Below are positions 19,431-27,960 of a stretch of DNA of 64,000 bases, one piece after another. Within the stretch, counting starts at the first letter, position 1. Every line of letters starts with the position of its first letter. Location of the stretch: NCBI RefSeq assembly GCF_030812255.1, contig NZ_JAUSSH010000001.1, positions 434,001 to 498,000 of the forward strand, written 5' to 3'. This DNA is from Paeniglutamicibacter psychrophenolicus (GTDB lineage: Bacteria; Actinomycetota; Actinomycetes; Actinomycetales; Micrococcaceae). Under the pieces are notes generated by a model. It was not told the origin of the DNA. It saw only the letters and a list, made by a program, of their open reading frames with translations, and ran no database searches. Made by a program: the position numbers and the translations under genes.

Positions 19431-19988
19431 ATGGCTGCCGAAGCGGGGGAGAGGGCCGAAAGTGGCGTCGCGCAAGCGACGGCACTGGGGGTCGTCATTG
19501 AGATCCCTTCCCCGCTTGAGGCCTCGCTGCGCGGCTGGCGCCGGCGCTACGGCGGGGAGGCGGCCGCGGCCGTGGCCCCGCACATCACCCTGGTCTCCGG
19601 CTCCACCACCAACTGGAAAACCGCCGTGGAACACGTGCGCAAGGTGGCCGCGCAATGCCCCGCCTTCAAGGTTTCCCTGCGCGGCACCGGCACCTTCCGG
19701 CCCATCTCCCCGGTGGTGTTCCTGAACGTGCTCGAGGGAGCCGAGGCCTGCGGGCAACTGCATGATGCGCTGGTCGCCGGTCCGCTGCTGCACGAGCTGA
19801 GCTACGGCTACCATCCGCACCTGACCATTGCCCACGAGGTCGACGACGCCGCCATGGACCTGGCCCAGGAAGAACTCAAGGGCGAATCCATGGAATTCAT
19901 GGTCCAGAGCATTGGCCTTTTTGGCGTTGACGACACCGGGGCCTGGTCGCTGCGCGAGGAGCTGGGACTTGGCGGGCCGACGGGCTGA
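19431..19988 (+). CDS. 2'-5' RNA ligase family protein (2H phosphoesterase fold)
   Basis: A 185-residue protein with the two signature H-x-T motifs of the 2H superfamily: PHITLV (about residue 50) and HPHLTIAH (about 130). The fold processes 2',3'-cyclic phosphates or 2'-5' links in RNA. The physiological substrate of bacterial members is usually unknown. The ATG follows the trpS stop by 2 nt. It overlaps the next gene if that gene starts at the TTG at 19969. Confidence 0.82.
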   Translation: MAAEAGERAESGVAQATALGVVIEIPSPLEASLRGWRRRYGGEAAAAVAPHITLVSGSTTNWKTAVEHVRKVAAQCPAFKVSLRGTGTFRPISPVVFLNVLEGAEACGQLHDALVAGPLLHELSYGYHPHLTIAHEVDDAAMDLAQEELKGESMEFMVQSIGLFGVDDTGAWSLREELGLGGPTG

Positions 19989-21123
19989 GGTCGGTCGCGC
20001 CCCGGCCTGGGACGCCACCGACGACGTCGAGCCTGCCGACCCCGGACCCACCGGCTACGATCCCGTGGCCGAGGAACGCGGAACCCGCGCGCCCGGAGTG
20101 GTGGCCCGCCGCTTTGTCGGCGCACCCGTCACGGCCCCGCCCTCGCCGCTGGATCCGCGCGCGCTGCGCGCCTATATCCGGCTAAAGGCCCAGGAACTCT
20201 ACGTGGCCCGTGCCACCGGCACGCCCTGGCTGCGCTTCAAGGCCTTCTGCATCTTGCTCACCGCCATGTTCTACAGTCTCTACCCCCTGCGGGTGTGGAA
20301 CCTGTATGTGCGCCGCCGCGGCCCGCTGCTGGCCGCCGGCGGCGCCTACCGGATGTTCTTCTCCATTGCCGCGATGCTCGTGGCCGGCTTCACCCTCCTG
20401 AGCCTGTTTGCCTCCGACAACCCGGTGCTGCGCGACGGGGTGATCGACATGGTCGCCGGCACCACCCCGGGGCTGATCGACACCGGGCACGGGGGACTGG
20501 CCACGCCCGACCAGCTCCTGGGCTTCCACAGCTACGGACTGACCCTGGCCATCTCACTGATAGCCCTGGTCTTCACCTCCCTGGGCTGGCTGGCCGGGCT
20601 GCGCGAGGGCATCCGCACGGTCCTGGGCCTGAAGCGGGACCGGTCCAACCCGGTGCTCTCCAAGCTGCGCGACGCCCTGCTGCTGGTTGTGCTGGCCATA
20701 GCTCTGGTCGCCTCCAGCGCCCTGGCCATTGCCTCATCCTCCATGATCGAGACCGTGGCCGGGGTGCTGAACCTCAACGGCTGGTGGACCAATGCGCTGA
20801 CCCGGGTGGGCTTTGTCGTGGCCATGTTCGCCCTGGACTGCGCCACGGCCTGGGTGCTGCTGCGCGTGGCCTCGCGGGCCAAGGTCATTGACGGGGGATT
20901 GCGGGCCGGCGTGCTGCTGGCAGGAGGCGGGGCCACGATCCTGCGCTTCCTCTCGGCCATGCTGCTGGCCTCGCTGACCAACAACGCGCTGCTGGCGCCC
21001 TTCGCGGTGATCCTTGGGTTGTTTGTCTGGTTCAACCTGCTCAGCAACGTGTACCTGCTGGGGGCGTCCATCGTCGCGGTGCGCTCCGCAGACATCCAGC
21101 GGCAGCTGGCCAGAACCGCCTGA
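19969..21123 (+). CDS. YihY/BrkB family integral membrane protein
   Basis: About 384 residues with roughly six membrane helices after a hydrophilic N-terminus. Conserved YihY features are MFFSIAAMLVAGFTLLSLFA (helix 2 zone), LNLNGWWTNALTRVGFVVAM and the terminal helix pair ending FVWFNLLSNVYLLGASIVAV. The family, once thought to be RNase BN, has no settled function. The start is uncertain. The TTG at 19969 has GAGGAG 7 nt upstream and overlaps the preceding gene, which implies coupling. GTG codons at 20065, 20098 and 20101 are alternatives. Confidence 0.78.
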   Translation: MAGRRAEVGRAPAWDATDDVEPADPGPTGYDPVAEERGTRAPGVVARRFVGAPVTAPPSPLDPRALRAYIRLKAQELYVARATGTPWLRFKAFCILLTAMFYSLYPLRVWNLYVRRRGPLLAAGGAYRMFFSIAAMLVAGFTLLSLFASDNPVLRDGVIDMVAGTTPGLIDTGHGGLATPDQLLGFHSYGLTLAISLIALVFTSLGWLAGLREGIRTVLGLKRDRSNPVLSKLRDALLLVVLAIALVASSALAIASSSMIETVAGVLNLNGWWTNALTRVGFVVAMFALDCATAWVLLRVASRAKVIDGGLRAGVLLAGGGATILRFLSAMLLASLTNNALLAPFAVILGLFVWFNLLSNVYLLGASIVAVRSADIQRQLARTA

Positions 21124-21312
21124 CGCGCGGCGCTCCACCGCCTGGGCCGAAGACGCCCGCGTTCCCTGCGCTCCATGCGGAGCTCCTGGATGGCTTCCCC
21201 GGCAACTTGAACCAAGCCCATCTCGTGCTCCCTTGGTCCTTGGCCCCATCCCAACCTTCTTGGAAGTGGGCCACCGGAAGCTGCCAGGGCCGCAAAGAGG
21301 CCCTTAAGGCAC

Positions 21313-21348
21313 TGTGGTCCGGCTTCCCCGAGGGGAAACCGGACCACA
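21313..21348. terminator. Strong hairpin after sdhB
   Basis: Outer arms TGTGGTCCGG and CCGGACCACA and inner arms TTCCCC and GGGGAA form a 16-bp stem with one mismatch and a 2-nt loop. It lies 17 bp beyond the sdhB stop. No T-run follows on either strand, so it may act with Rho or as an mRNA 3' cap for both convergent transcripts. Confidence 0.6.
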
Positions 21349-21365
21349 ACAGGTCTAGCTGGAAA

Positions 21366-22148
21366 CTAGATGGAGCGGGCCAGGATGGCCTGCTTGACCT
21401 CGGCGATGGCCTTGGTCACCTGGATGCCGCGCGGGCATGCTTCGGTGCAGTTGAAGGTGGTGCGGCAGCGCCACACGCCTTCCTTGTCGTTCAGCACCTC
21501 GAGGCGCATGTCCCCTGCATCGTCGCGCGAGTCGAAGATGAAGCGGTGTGCGTTCACGATGGCCGCCGGGCCGAAGTACTGGCCGTCGGTCCAGAAGACC
21601 GGGCAGGAAGAGGTGCACGCGGCGCAGAGGATGCACTTGGTGGTGTCCTCGAACGTGGCGTGGTCCTCAGCCGACTGGTAGCGCTCCGCCGAAGGCTCGT
21701 GGCCCTTGTTGATGAGGAACGGCATGATCTCGCGGTAGGACTGGAAGAACGGTTCCATGTCGACGATGAGGTCCTTTTCAAGGGGCAGGCCCTTGATGGC
21801 TTCAACGGTGATCGGCTTGGAGTGGTCCAGGTCCTTGAGCAGGGTCTTGCAGGCCAGGCGGTTGCGGCCGTTGATGCGCATGGCATCGGAGCCGCAGACA
21901 CCGTGGGCGCAGGAACGGCGGAAGGACAGCGAACCGTCATGGTCCCACTTGACCTTGTGCAGGGCGTCCAGCACGCGGTCGGTGCCGTACATGGTCAGCT
22001 CAAAGTCTTCCCAGTAGGCATCCGCGGTGGTCTCCGGCAGGTACCGGCGAACGCGCAAGGTGATGTTGAACTGCGGGATTTCTCCGCCGCCGCCAACACC
22101 TGGCTTCAGCTCAATCTTCGATGCTGGTTCCGGAAGTTCCGTGCTCAT
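21366..22148 (-). CDS. sdhB: Succinate dehydrogenase iron-sulfur subunit
   Basis: A 260-residue subunit B of respiratory complex II that carries electrons from the flavoprotein to quinone. Ligands are: CAHGVCGSDAM plus a later Cys in RNRLAC for the [2Fe-2S] centre, with the Asp variant also known from Escherichia coli; CILCAACTSSCPVF for [4Fe-4S]; and CTEACPRGIQVTKAI for the remaining cluster. The ATG overlaps the sdhA stop by 1 nt (TAATG). It is the last gene of sdhC-sdhD-sdhA-sdhB and is followed by a strong hairpin. Confidence 0.95.
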   Translation of the reverse strand: MSTELPEPASKIELKPGVGGGGEIPQFNITLRVRRYLPETTADAYWEDFELTMYGTDRVLDALHKVKWDHDGSLSFRRSCAHGVCGSDAMRINGRNRLACKTLLKDLDHSKPITVEAIKGLPLEKDLIVDMEPFFQSYREIMPFLINKGHEPSAERYQSAEDHATFEDTTKCILCAACTSSCPVFWTDGQYFGPAAIVNAHRFIFDSRDDAGDMRLEVLNDKEGVWRCRTTFNCTEACPRGIQVTKAIAEVKQAILARSI

Positions 22149-23935
22149 TAGTACTTACGCTCCATCGGCTGGTAACGGGTGAAGATAACGGGCTTGGTTT
22201 CCATGCGGATGCCTGGAATGCCCTCGGTGGTGGCCGTCGCATCGCGGTACGACATCGAGTGCTTCATGAAGTTCTCGTCGTCGCGGTTCGGGAAGTCCTC
22301 GCGGTAGTGGCCGCCGCGGGATTCCTTGCGGTGCATGGCGGCTGCGGTCATGACCTCGGCCATGTCCAGCAGGAAGCCAAGCTCGATGGCCTCAAGCAGG
22401 TCAAGGTTGAAACGCTTGCCCTTGTCCTGGACCGATACGTTCTTGTAGCGCTCGCGCAGTTCCTCGATGACCTCGAGTGCCCGGTTCAGCGAGTCCTTGT
22501 CGCGGAACACCTGGACGTTGGCGTCCATGATGTCCTGCAGTTCCTTGCGCAGCACTGCGACGCGCTCGGTTCCGGTGGAGTTGATCATGGCATCGATCTG
22601 GTCCGTGGTGAACTTCTCCGGATCCTCGGGAAGATCCACGTACTCGGCGCCCAGGGCGTACTTGGCCGCGGAGATGCCGGCGCGCTTGCCGAACACGTTG
22701 ATGTCCAGCAGCGAGTTGGTGCCCAGGCGGTTGGAGCCGTGCACCGAGACGCAGGCGACCTCGCCGGCGGCGAAGAGGCCCGGGATCACGGTGTCGTTGT
22801 CCTGGAGGACCTCGGCGTCGATGTTCGTCGGGATGCCGCCCATGATGTAGTGCGCGGTCGGGAAGACCGGCACCGGATCGGTGTACGGTTCCACACCCAG
22901 GTAGGTGCGGGCGAACTCGGTGATGTCCGGGAGCTTGGCGTCGATGTGCGCCGGTTCCAGGTGCGTCAAATCGAGCAGCACGTAGTCCTTGTTCGGGCCG
23001 CAGCCGCGGCCCTCGCGCACCTCGTTGGCCATCGACCGGGCGACGATGTCACGCGGTGCGAGGTCCTTGATGGTCGGGGCGTAGCGCTCCATGAAGCGCT
23101 CACCCTCGGAGTTGCGCAGGATGGCGCCTTCGCCGCGGGCGGCTTCGGAGAGCAGGATGCCCAGGCCGGCCAGGCCGGTCGGGTGGAACTGCACGAATTC
23201 CATGTCCTCCAGCGGGATGCCCTTGCGGAAGGCGATGCCCATGCCGTCGCCGGTCAGGGTGTGGGCGTTGGAGGTGGTCTTGAAGACCTTGCCGGCGCCG
23301 CCGGTTGCGAAGACCACGGACTTGGCCTGGAAGACGTGGAGTTCGCCGGTGGCCAGGTCGTAGGAAACCACGCCTGCAACGCGCTTCTGCTTGTAGGCGG
23401 TGCCGTCCTCGCGGAAGGCATCCTCCTCAACCATGAGCATGTCCAGGACGTAGTACTCGTTGTAGAACTCGACGTTGTGCTTGACGCAGTTTTGGTACAG
23501 CGTCTGCAGGATCATGTGGCCGGTGCGGTCGGCTGCGTAGCAGGCGCGGCGCACGGCGGCCTTGCCGTGGTCGCGGGTGTGGCCGCCGAAGCGACGCTGG
23601 TCGATCTTGCCCTCGGGCGTGCGGTTGAACGGCAGGCCCATCTTTTCCAGGTCGAGCACGGCGTCGATGGCTTCCTTGGCCATGACCTCCGCCGCATCCT
23701 GGTCAACGAGGTAGTCCCCGCCCTTGACGGTGTCAAAGGTGTGCCATTCCCAGTTGTCTTCTTCTACGTTGGCCAGTGCTGCACACATGCCACCCTGCGC
23801 CGCACCGGTGTGCGAACGGGTCGGGTAAAGCTTGGTGAGAACGGCCGTACGTGCGCGCTGGCCGGATTCGATGGCCGCGCGCATGCCTGCGCCGCCGGCA
23901 CCGACGATCACGACGTCGTACTTGTGTACCTGCAT
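22148..23935 (-). CDS. sdhA: Succinate dehydrogenase flavoprotein subunit
   Basis: A 595-residue catalytic subunit that oxidises succinate to fumarate. YDVVIVGAGGAGMRAA (about 6-21) binds the FAD ADP moiety. RSHTGAAQGG holds the His that links FAD covalently. RRFGGHTRDHGKAAVRRACY, HPTGL and the ARGEGAILRN segment build the dicarboxylate site, and the C-terminus shows HRKESRGGHYREDFP. All key residues are present and the length is normal. It follows sdhD by about 50 bp and overlaps sdhB by 1 nt. Confidence 0.96.
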   Translation of the reverse strand: MQVHKYDVVIVGAGGAGMRAAIESGQRARTAVLTKLYPTRSHTGAAQGGMCAALANVEEDNWEWHTFDTVKGGDYLVDQDAAEVMAKEAIDAVLDLEKMGLPFNRTPEGKIDQRRFGGHTRDHGKAAVRRACYAADRTGHMILQTLYQNCVKHNVEFYNEYYVLDMLMVEEDAFREDGTAYKQKRVAGVVSYDLATGELHVFQAKSVVFATGGAGKVFKTTSNAHTLTGDGMGIAFRKGIPLEDMEFVQFHPTGLAGLGILLSEAARGEGAILRNSEGERFMERYAPTIKDLAPRDIVARSMANEVREGRGCGPNKDYVLLDLTHLEPAHIDAKLPDITEFARTYLGVEPYTDPVPVFPTAHYIMGGIPTNIDAEVLQDNDTVIPGLFAAGEVACVSVHGSNRLGTNSLLDINVFGKRAGISAAKYALGAEYVDLPEDPEKFTTDQIDAMINSTGTERVAVLRKELQDIMDANVQVFRDKDSLNRALEVIEELRERYKNVSVQDKGKRFNLDLLEAIELGFLLDMAEVMTAAAMHRKESRGGHYREDFPNRDDENFMKHSMSYRDATATTEGIPGIRMETKPVIFTRYQPMERKY

Positions 23936-23988
23936 ACCTGATGCTCTCTTTTCTTGAATTCTCTACTTCGGTGAACGGGAACCGAAGA

Positions 23989-24435
23989 TTACTGGCAGAC
24001 CGAAAGGGTGCTGCCGGGGATGCACGGATCGAAGGTGAAGATCACCAGGGTGCCCAGGACGACAATGACGATGGTCGCGACGTAGAGGATGCCCTTGAGC
24101 CACACGCGGGTGGCGGGCTTCTCGGCATAGTCGTTGATGATGGTGCGCACGCCGTTGGTGCCGTGGAGCATGGCAAGCCAGAGCATTGCCAGATCCCAGA
24201 ACATCCAGACCGGGTCGGCCCACTTGCCGGCGACGAAGCCGAAGTCGATGCCGGAGATGCCTTCGCCGAGCATCAGGTTGGCGAAGAGGTGACCGAAGAT
24301 CAGCACGATCAGCGCGACGCCGGACAGGCGCATGAAGAGCCATGCGATCATTTCAAAGCTGCCGCGGGACTTGCGCGCGCGGACATACTTCGGGTCGAGC
24401 CGTTGGCTGCGGGGTGCAGCGATATCTGCCGACAT
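23989..24435 (-). CDS. sdhD: Succinate dehydrogenase membrane anchor subunit
   Basis: A 148-residue anchor with three membrane helices (about residues 28-52, 72-92 and 108-132). RLSGVALIVLIFGHLFANL carries the His expected near haem or quinone, and LAMLHGTNGVRTIINDY is the conserved SdhD loop after helix 2. It lies 3 nt downstream of sdhC and upstream of sdhA in the same operon. Confidence 0.9.
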   Translation of the reverse strand: MSADIAAPRSQRLDPKYVRARKSRGSFEMIAWLFMRLSGVALIVLIFGHLFANLMLGEGISGIDFGFVAGKWADPVWMFWDLAMLWLAMLHGTNGVRTIINDYAEKPATRVWLKGILYVATIVIVVLGTLVIFTFDPCIPGSTLSVCQ

Positions 24436-24438
24436 GGG

Positions 24439-24819
24439 TTAGTGACCTCCAAAGGCGATAGACAGGTGGCGAATCGAGAATGCCACCATGGTGATGACCC
24501 ACAGTGCCAAAACGCCCCAAAGCATCTGGCGGTGGTACTTGGTTCCCGACTTCCAGAAGTCCACCAGGATCAGGCGAAGGCCGTTGAACGCGTGGAAGAC
24601 GATGGCGGCGACCAGAGCGGTTTCGCCCAGTGCCATCAGCGGGTTCTTGTAGGTGGACATGACCGCGTCATAGGCGCCGGGGGAAACCCGGACCAGCGAC
24701 GTGTCGAGCACGTGGACCAAAAGGAATAAGAAAATAACGACACCTGTTACGCGATGCCCTACCCAAGACCACATGCCTTCATGGCCGCGGTAGAGGGTGC
24801 CTGACGAAGCCTTCGACAC
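24439..24819 (-). CDS. sdhC: Succinate dehydrogenase cytochrome b556 subunit
   Basis: A 126-residue anchor with three helices and the family motif GMWSWVGHRVTGVVIF (SxxHRxTG-like, with quinone- and haem-side residues). HAFNGLRLILVDFW is in the second half. The frame is also open from an ATG at 24834. The GTG at 24819 has GGAGG followed by an 8-nt spacer, whereas the ATG has no clear site, so the GTG is preferred. It is the first gene of the sdhCDAB operon, divergent from the mannose-1-phosphate guanylyltransferase. Confidence 0.88.
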   Translation of the reverse strand: MSKASSGTLYRGHEGMWSWVGHRVTGVVIFLFLLVHVLDTSLVRVSPGAYDAVMSTYKNPLMALGETALVAAIVFHAFNGLRLILVDFWKSGTKYHRQMLWGVLALWVITMVAFSIRHLSIAFGGH

Positions 24820-24850
24820 TGAATTAACCTCCATGACTCACAAGGGCGCA

Positions 24851-24867
24851 TGTGTATCTTCCACACA
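24851..24867. promoter_or_regulatory. Dyad TGTGT-N7-ACACA upstream of sdhC
   Basis: An inverted repeat about 32 bp upstream of the sdhC start, in the divergent region. It resembles CRP/GlxR-type half sites, which control sdh in related actinobacteria. The 7-nt spacer and the T at the fifth base differ from the usual TGTGA-N6-TCACA, so this is only a candidate operator. Confidence 0.3.
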
Positions 24868-25072
24868 ATAAATTGACGCCTTAGTGCGAGCGTTCCTTGC
24901 CCGATCTTAGACCACCTTGGACGGGGCTGCCCATTCTTTCCGCGTGCCGTGTGAGTAGGCTCACCGGATGAAAGGGTGGATCGGCTAAACATCCGGGAAT
25001 CATGCGAAATACAATAGATTCCGATGCCCTATTTCATTGGCGGCCAACACCGCATTCCTCGGGTTCATCCAC

Positions 25073-25078
25073 TAGCCT
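25073..25078 (+). promoter_or_regulatory. Candidate -10 (TAGCCT) for a leaderless guanylyltransferase mRNA
   Basis: The hexamer fits the actinobacterial TANNNT pattern. It ends 7 nt before the ATG at 25086, and no ribosome site separates them, so transcription would start at or 1 nt before the start codon. A matching -35 was not found. Confidence 0.35.
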
Positions 25079-25085
25079 TAGTCGG

Positions 25086-26198
25086 ATGAACGCTGAACTC
25101 TTGGCACGATTCCACGGGGTCATCCCCGCTGGAGGTGTCGGCACCCGACTCTGGCCGCTCTCGCGTGCCGCGGCCCCGAAATTCCTCCACGACCTAACCG
25201 GCTCCGGATCGACCTTGATTCGCGCCACCTATGAACGACTCATCCCGCTGGCCGGTGAGAACATCATGGTGGTCACCGGGCGCGCCCACCGCGCGGCGGT
25301 GCTGGCCCAATTGCCGGAAATCAGCGACCTGAACCTGGTCCTGGAACCGGACCCGAAGGATTCGGCGGCCGCCATTGGCCTGGCCGCCGCCATCCTCTAC
25401 CTGCGCAATCCCGAGACCATCATGGGTTCCTTCGCCGCCGACCAGGTCATTGTCCCGGTCGAGGTCTTCCAGGAGTCGGTCCGGGAGGCCATCCACACCG
25501 CTGCCACCGGCAAGATCGTCACCATCGGCATCCGCCCCACCACGCCCTCCACCGGATTCGGCTACATCCGGGCCGGGGAAAAACTCCAGGTCCCCGGAGC
25601 GCCCACGGCACGCGACGTCGTCGAGTTCGTGGAGAAGCCGAACGAGGACACGGCCCGCCGCTACCTGGCCGACGGCGGCTACCTCTGGAACGCCGGCATG
25701 TTCGTTGCCCCGGTGGCCCTGATGCTCAAGCACCTGCAGCGCAGCGAACCGGTGCTCTACGCGGGCCTGATGGAAATCGCCCAGGCCTGGGAAACCGGGG
25801 ACCGGGTGGATACCATCAACCGGATCTGGCCGACCCTGCCCAAGACCGCCATCGACTACGCCGTGGCCGAGCCGGCCGCGGCCGCCGGCGACGTGGCGGT
25901 GATCCCCGGCGTCTTCAACTGGGACGACGTGGGCGACTTCGCCGCCATTGGCCGGCTGAACCCCGCCAGCGAAAAGACCGGCGTCACCGTGGTGGGAGGG
26001 AACCCGCGCGTGTACTCGGACAATGCCACCGGCGTGGTGGTCACCGACTCCAAGCGCGTGATCGCCCTGATAGGCATCCACGACGTGGTTGTTGTCGACA
26101 CCCCCGACGCGCTGCTGGTCACCACCAAGGAGCATGCGCAGTCGGTAAAGGCCACCGTGGAAAAGCTCAAGGAGGAAGGCGTCGTGGACGTCTTGTAG
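25086..26198 (+). CDS. Mannose-1-phosphate guanylyltransferase
   Basis: A 370-residue nucleotidyltransferase that makes GDP-mannose from mannose-1-phosphate and GTP for cell-surface glycans. The N-terminal GVIPAGGVGTRLWPLSRAA is the nucleotide-binding signature and is followed by APKFLHDL. VEFVEKPNEDTARRYLADG and GYLWNAGMFV are the sugar-binding segments; FNWDDVGDF is the metal-site region. The C-terminal part is short, so this is a single-function enzyme without the isomerase domain. The start has no clear ribosome site but a -10-like hexamer close upstream. It is transcribed divergently from sdhC. Confidence 0.9.
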   Translation: MNAELLARFHGVIPAGGVGTRLWPLSRAAAPKFLHDLTGSGSTLIRATYERLIPLAGENIMVVTGRAHRAAVLAQLPEISDLNLVLEPDPKDSAAAIGLAAAILYLRNPETIMGSFAADQVIVPVEVFQESVREAIHTAATGKIVTIGIRPTTPSTGFGYIRAGEKLQVPGAPTARDVVEFVEKPNEDTARRYLADGGYLWNAGMFVAPVALMLKHLQRSEPVLYAGLMEIAQAWETGDRVDTINRIWPTLPKTAIDYAVAEPAAAAGDVAVIPGVFNWDDVGDFAAIGRLNPASEKTGVTVVGGNPRVYSDNATGVVVTDSKRVIALIGIHDVVVVDTPDALLVTTKEHAQSVKATVEKLKEEGVVDVL

Positions 26199-26247
26199 TT
26201 CTTGCCCGGCAGCCGCCGGGACATCGATGCCCCGCCCGCAGGGACAC

Positions 26248-26307
26248 GCCGGGAACCGCACGCGCAAGCGACGCGGTTCCCGGCCGGTCCCGGGAGGGCA
26301 TTTTTTT
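26248..26307 (+). terminator. Intrinsic terminator after the guanylyltransferase gene
   Basis: A perfect 12-bp stem (GCCGGGAACCGC, 26248-26259, with its complement at 26273-26284) is followed by a second short GC-rich fold and a T7 run at 26301-26307. It lies 50 bp after the stop codon. Confidence 0.65.
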
Positions 26308-26481
26308 GTGCTCCCACGCGCGGTCGGTGCAGCCAGCTGCCAGGTCCCGCATCCGCCTGCACCGGACCCCTTGCCCTTTGTCAAGACAAGGGAGGATCCC
26401 CACGAAGTCCTGGGCAACAATTGGAAGCGGACTGCCCAAGGGCAGGTCCCAACGCGTATTGTCGGTCAGGTGCGCACGAGT

Positions 26482-27687
26482 ATGAATCAAGACCTGAAAT
26501 TGCCCTCCGTCAAGCCATGGGTCAAGCCCCTGGTTGGCGAGCTGGTGGAATTCCGCCGCGAGGTCCATGCCAACCCGGAGCTCTCGTTCGTGGAATACCG
26601 GACCACCGAACGCATCCTCACGCGCCTGCGTGAGGCCGGCCTGGAGCCGGTCGCCCTGGAGGAAACCGGAGCCTATGTCGACATCGGGCAGGGCCCGATC
26701 GCCCTGGGGCTGCGCGCCGACATCGACGCGCTGCCGATCCTGGAAGAGACGGGCCTGGAGTACGCCTCGGTCGTGGACGGGGTCGCGCACGCCTGCGGAC
26801 ACGACATCCACACCACCGTGATGCTCGGGGTTGCCAAGGTGCTCAAGGCCATCGACGACGAATCCCCGCTGGGCGCCCGCATCCGGGTGATCTTCCAGCC
26901 CGCCGAGGAAAAGATGCCCGGGGGAGCGCTGGCCGTCATCGAGGCCGGGGTGCTGGACGAGGTCCCGCGCATCCTGGCCCTGCACTGCGAACCGCGCATC
27001 GACGCCGGGAAGATCGGCACCCGCATCGGGGCCATCACCAGCGCGAGTGACACCATCAAGATCGAGCTGGTGGGCCGCGGCGGGCACACATCCCGCCCGC
27101 ACCTGACCGAGGACCTGGTCTTCGCGATGAGCCAGATCGCCACCAACGTCCCGGCCGTGCTGGGACGGCGCATCGACGTGCGCTCGGCGGTCTCGGTGGT
27201 CTGGGGCCAGATCCACGCCGGCAGCGCACCGAACGCGATCCCGGCCACCGGCTACCTGGCCGGCACCATGCGCTGCCTGGACGGCGAGGCCTGGAAGGGC
27301 GCCGGGGACCTGCTCGACGAGGTCGTCCGCCAGGTCGCCAGCCCCTACGGGGTCGAGGTCAAGCTCGAGCACATCCGCGGGGTGCCCCCGGTGATCAACA
27401 CCGAAGAGGAAACCGACCTCATCGAGGACTCGGCCCGCGCCGAGATCGGCTCGGCCGCGATCGTGCTGACCCCGCAATCCATGGGCGGGGAAGACTTCGC
27501 CTGGATGACCAACAAGGTCCCCGGGGCCATGATGCGCCTGGGCACCCGCACCCCCGGAGGGGAAGATTACGACCTGCACCGCGGGGACTACATCCCCGAC
27601 GAATCGGCCATCGAGGTCGGCGTGACGGTCATGTCCGCCGCTGCCATCCGGGCCATTGCCCAACTCAGGGCCGGCGGGGACGACTAG
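26482..27687 (+). CDS. M20 family amidohydrolase (aminoacylase/hippurate hydrolase type)
   Basis: A 401-residue metallohydrolase that removes an acyl group from an N-acyl amino acid or related amide. Motifs are: ELVEFRREVHANPELSFVEY; GLRADIDALPI (metal Asp); HACGHDIHTTVMLG (metal His); FQPAEEKMPGGALAVIEAG (catalytic Glu pair); HCEPRIDAGKIG; and, near the end, SMGGEDFAWM. The dimerisation domain lies between (VGRGGHTSRPH). The substrate is not predictable from sequence. The frame opens much earlier, but the ATG at 26482 starts directly before conserved sequence. No ribosome site stands out. Confidence 0.85.
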   Translation: MNQDLKLPSVKPWVKPLVGELVEFRREVHANPELSFVEYRTTERILTRLREAGLEPVALEETGAYVDIGQGPIALGLRADIDALPILEETGLEYASVVDGVAHACGHDIHTTVMLGVAKVLKAIDDESPLGARIRVIFQPAEEKMPGGALAVIEAGVLDEVPRILALHCEPRIDAGKIGTRIGAITSASDTIKIELVGRGGHTSRPHLTEDLVFAMSQIATNVPAVLGRRIDVRSAVSVVWGQIHAGSAPNAIPATGYLAGTMRCLDGEAWKGAGDLLDEVVRQVASPYGVEVKLEHIRGVPPVINTEEETDLIEDSARAEIGSAAIVLTPQSMGGEDFAWMTNKVPGAMMRLGTRTPGGEDYDLHRGDYIPDESAIEVGVTVMSAAAIRAIAQLRAGGDD

Positions 27688-27960
27688 CCGACACGCGCAG
27701 AGTTATCTGGTTGTAACATTTTCCTTCCCGCGTCAAGCGTTTTACAAGTTAGGCTATGTGGATGTGAAGCCGACACTTCCGAATCTCCGCGGCACCGCGC
27801 AAGCGATGCGCAGCGGGTGCTTGGATCCCCGGTTTCATGCTGGCACCACAGGTGGCTAGCGGCAGTGCACCCCTTAATCGCGGGCACGGAATCGACAGGA
27901 AATCCTGGGGGTTTCGAAGCCACGGTACTTGTAGCTCGTAACTCAATGGAGGAAACCCTC

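Noticed and set aside
22121-23941. 606-codon rightward frame opposite sdhA
   Set aside because: Antisense to an intact SdhA with all catalytic motifs.
27741-27760. TTTACA and TAGGCT upstream of the BMP lipoprotein as a promoter
   Set aside because: The two hexamers are only 3 nt apart, and no other -35 fits TAGGCT, so the promoter cannot be placed with confidence.
27688-27960. Possible purine riboswitch ahead of the nucleoside operon
   Set aside because: No conserved purine-riboswitch core or paired P1-P3 helices could be recognised in the 273-bp leader.
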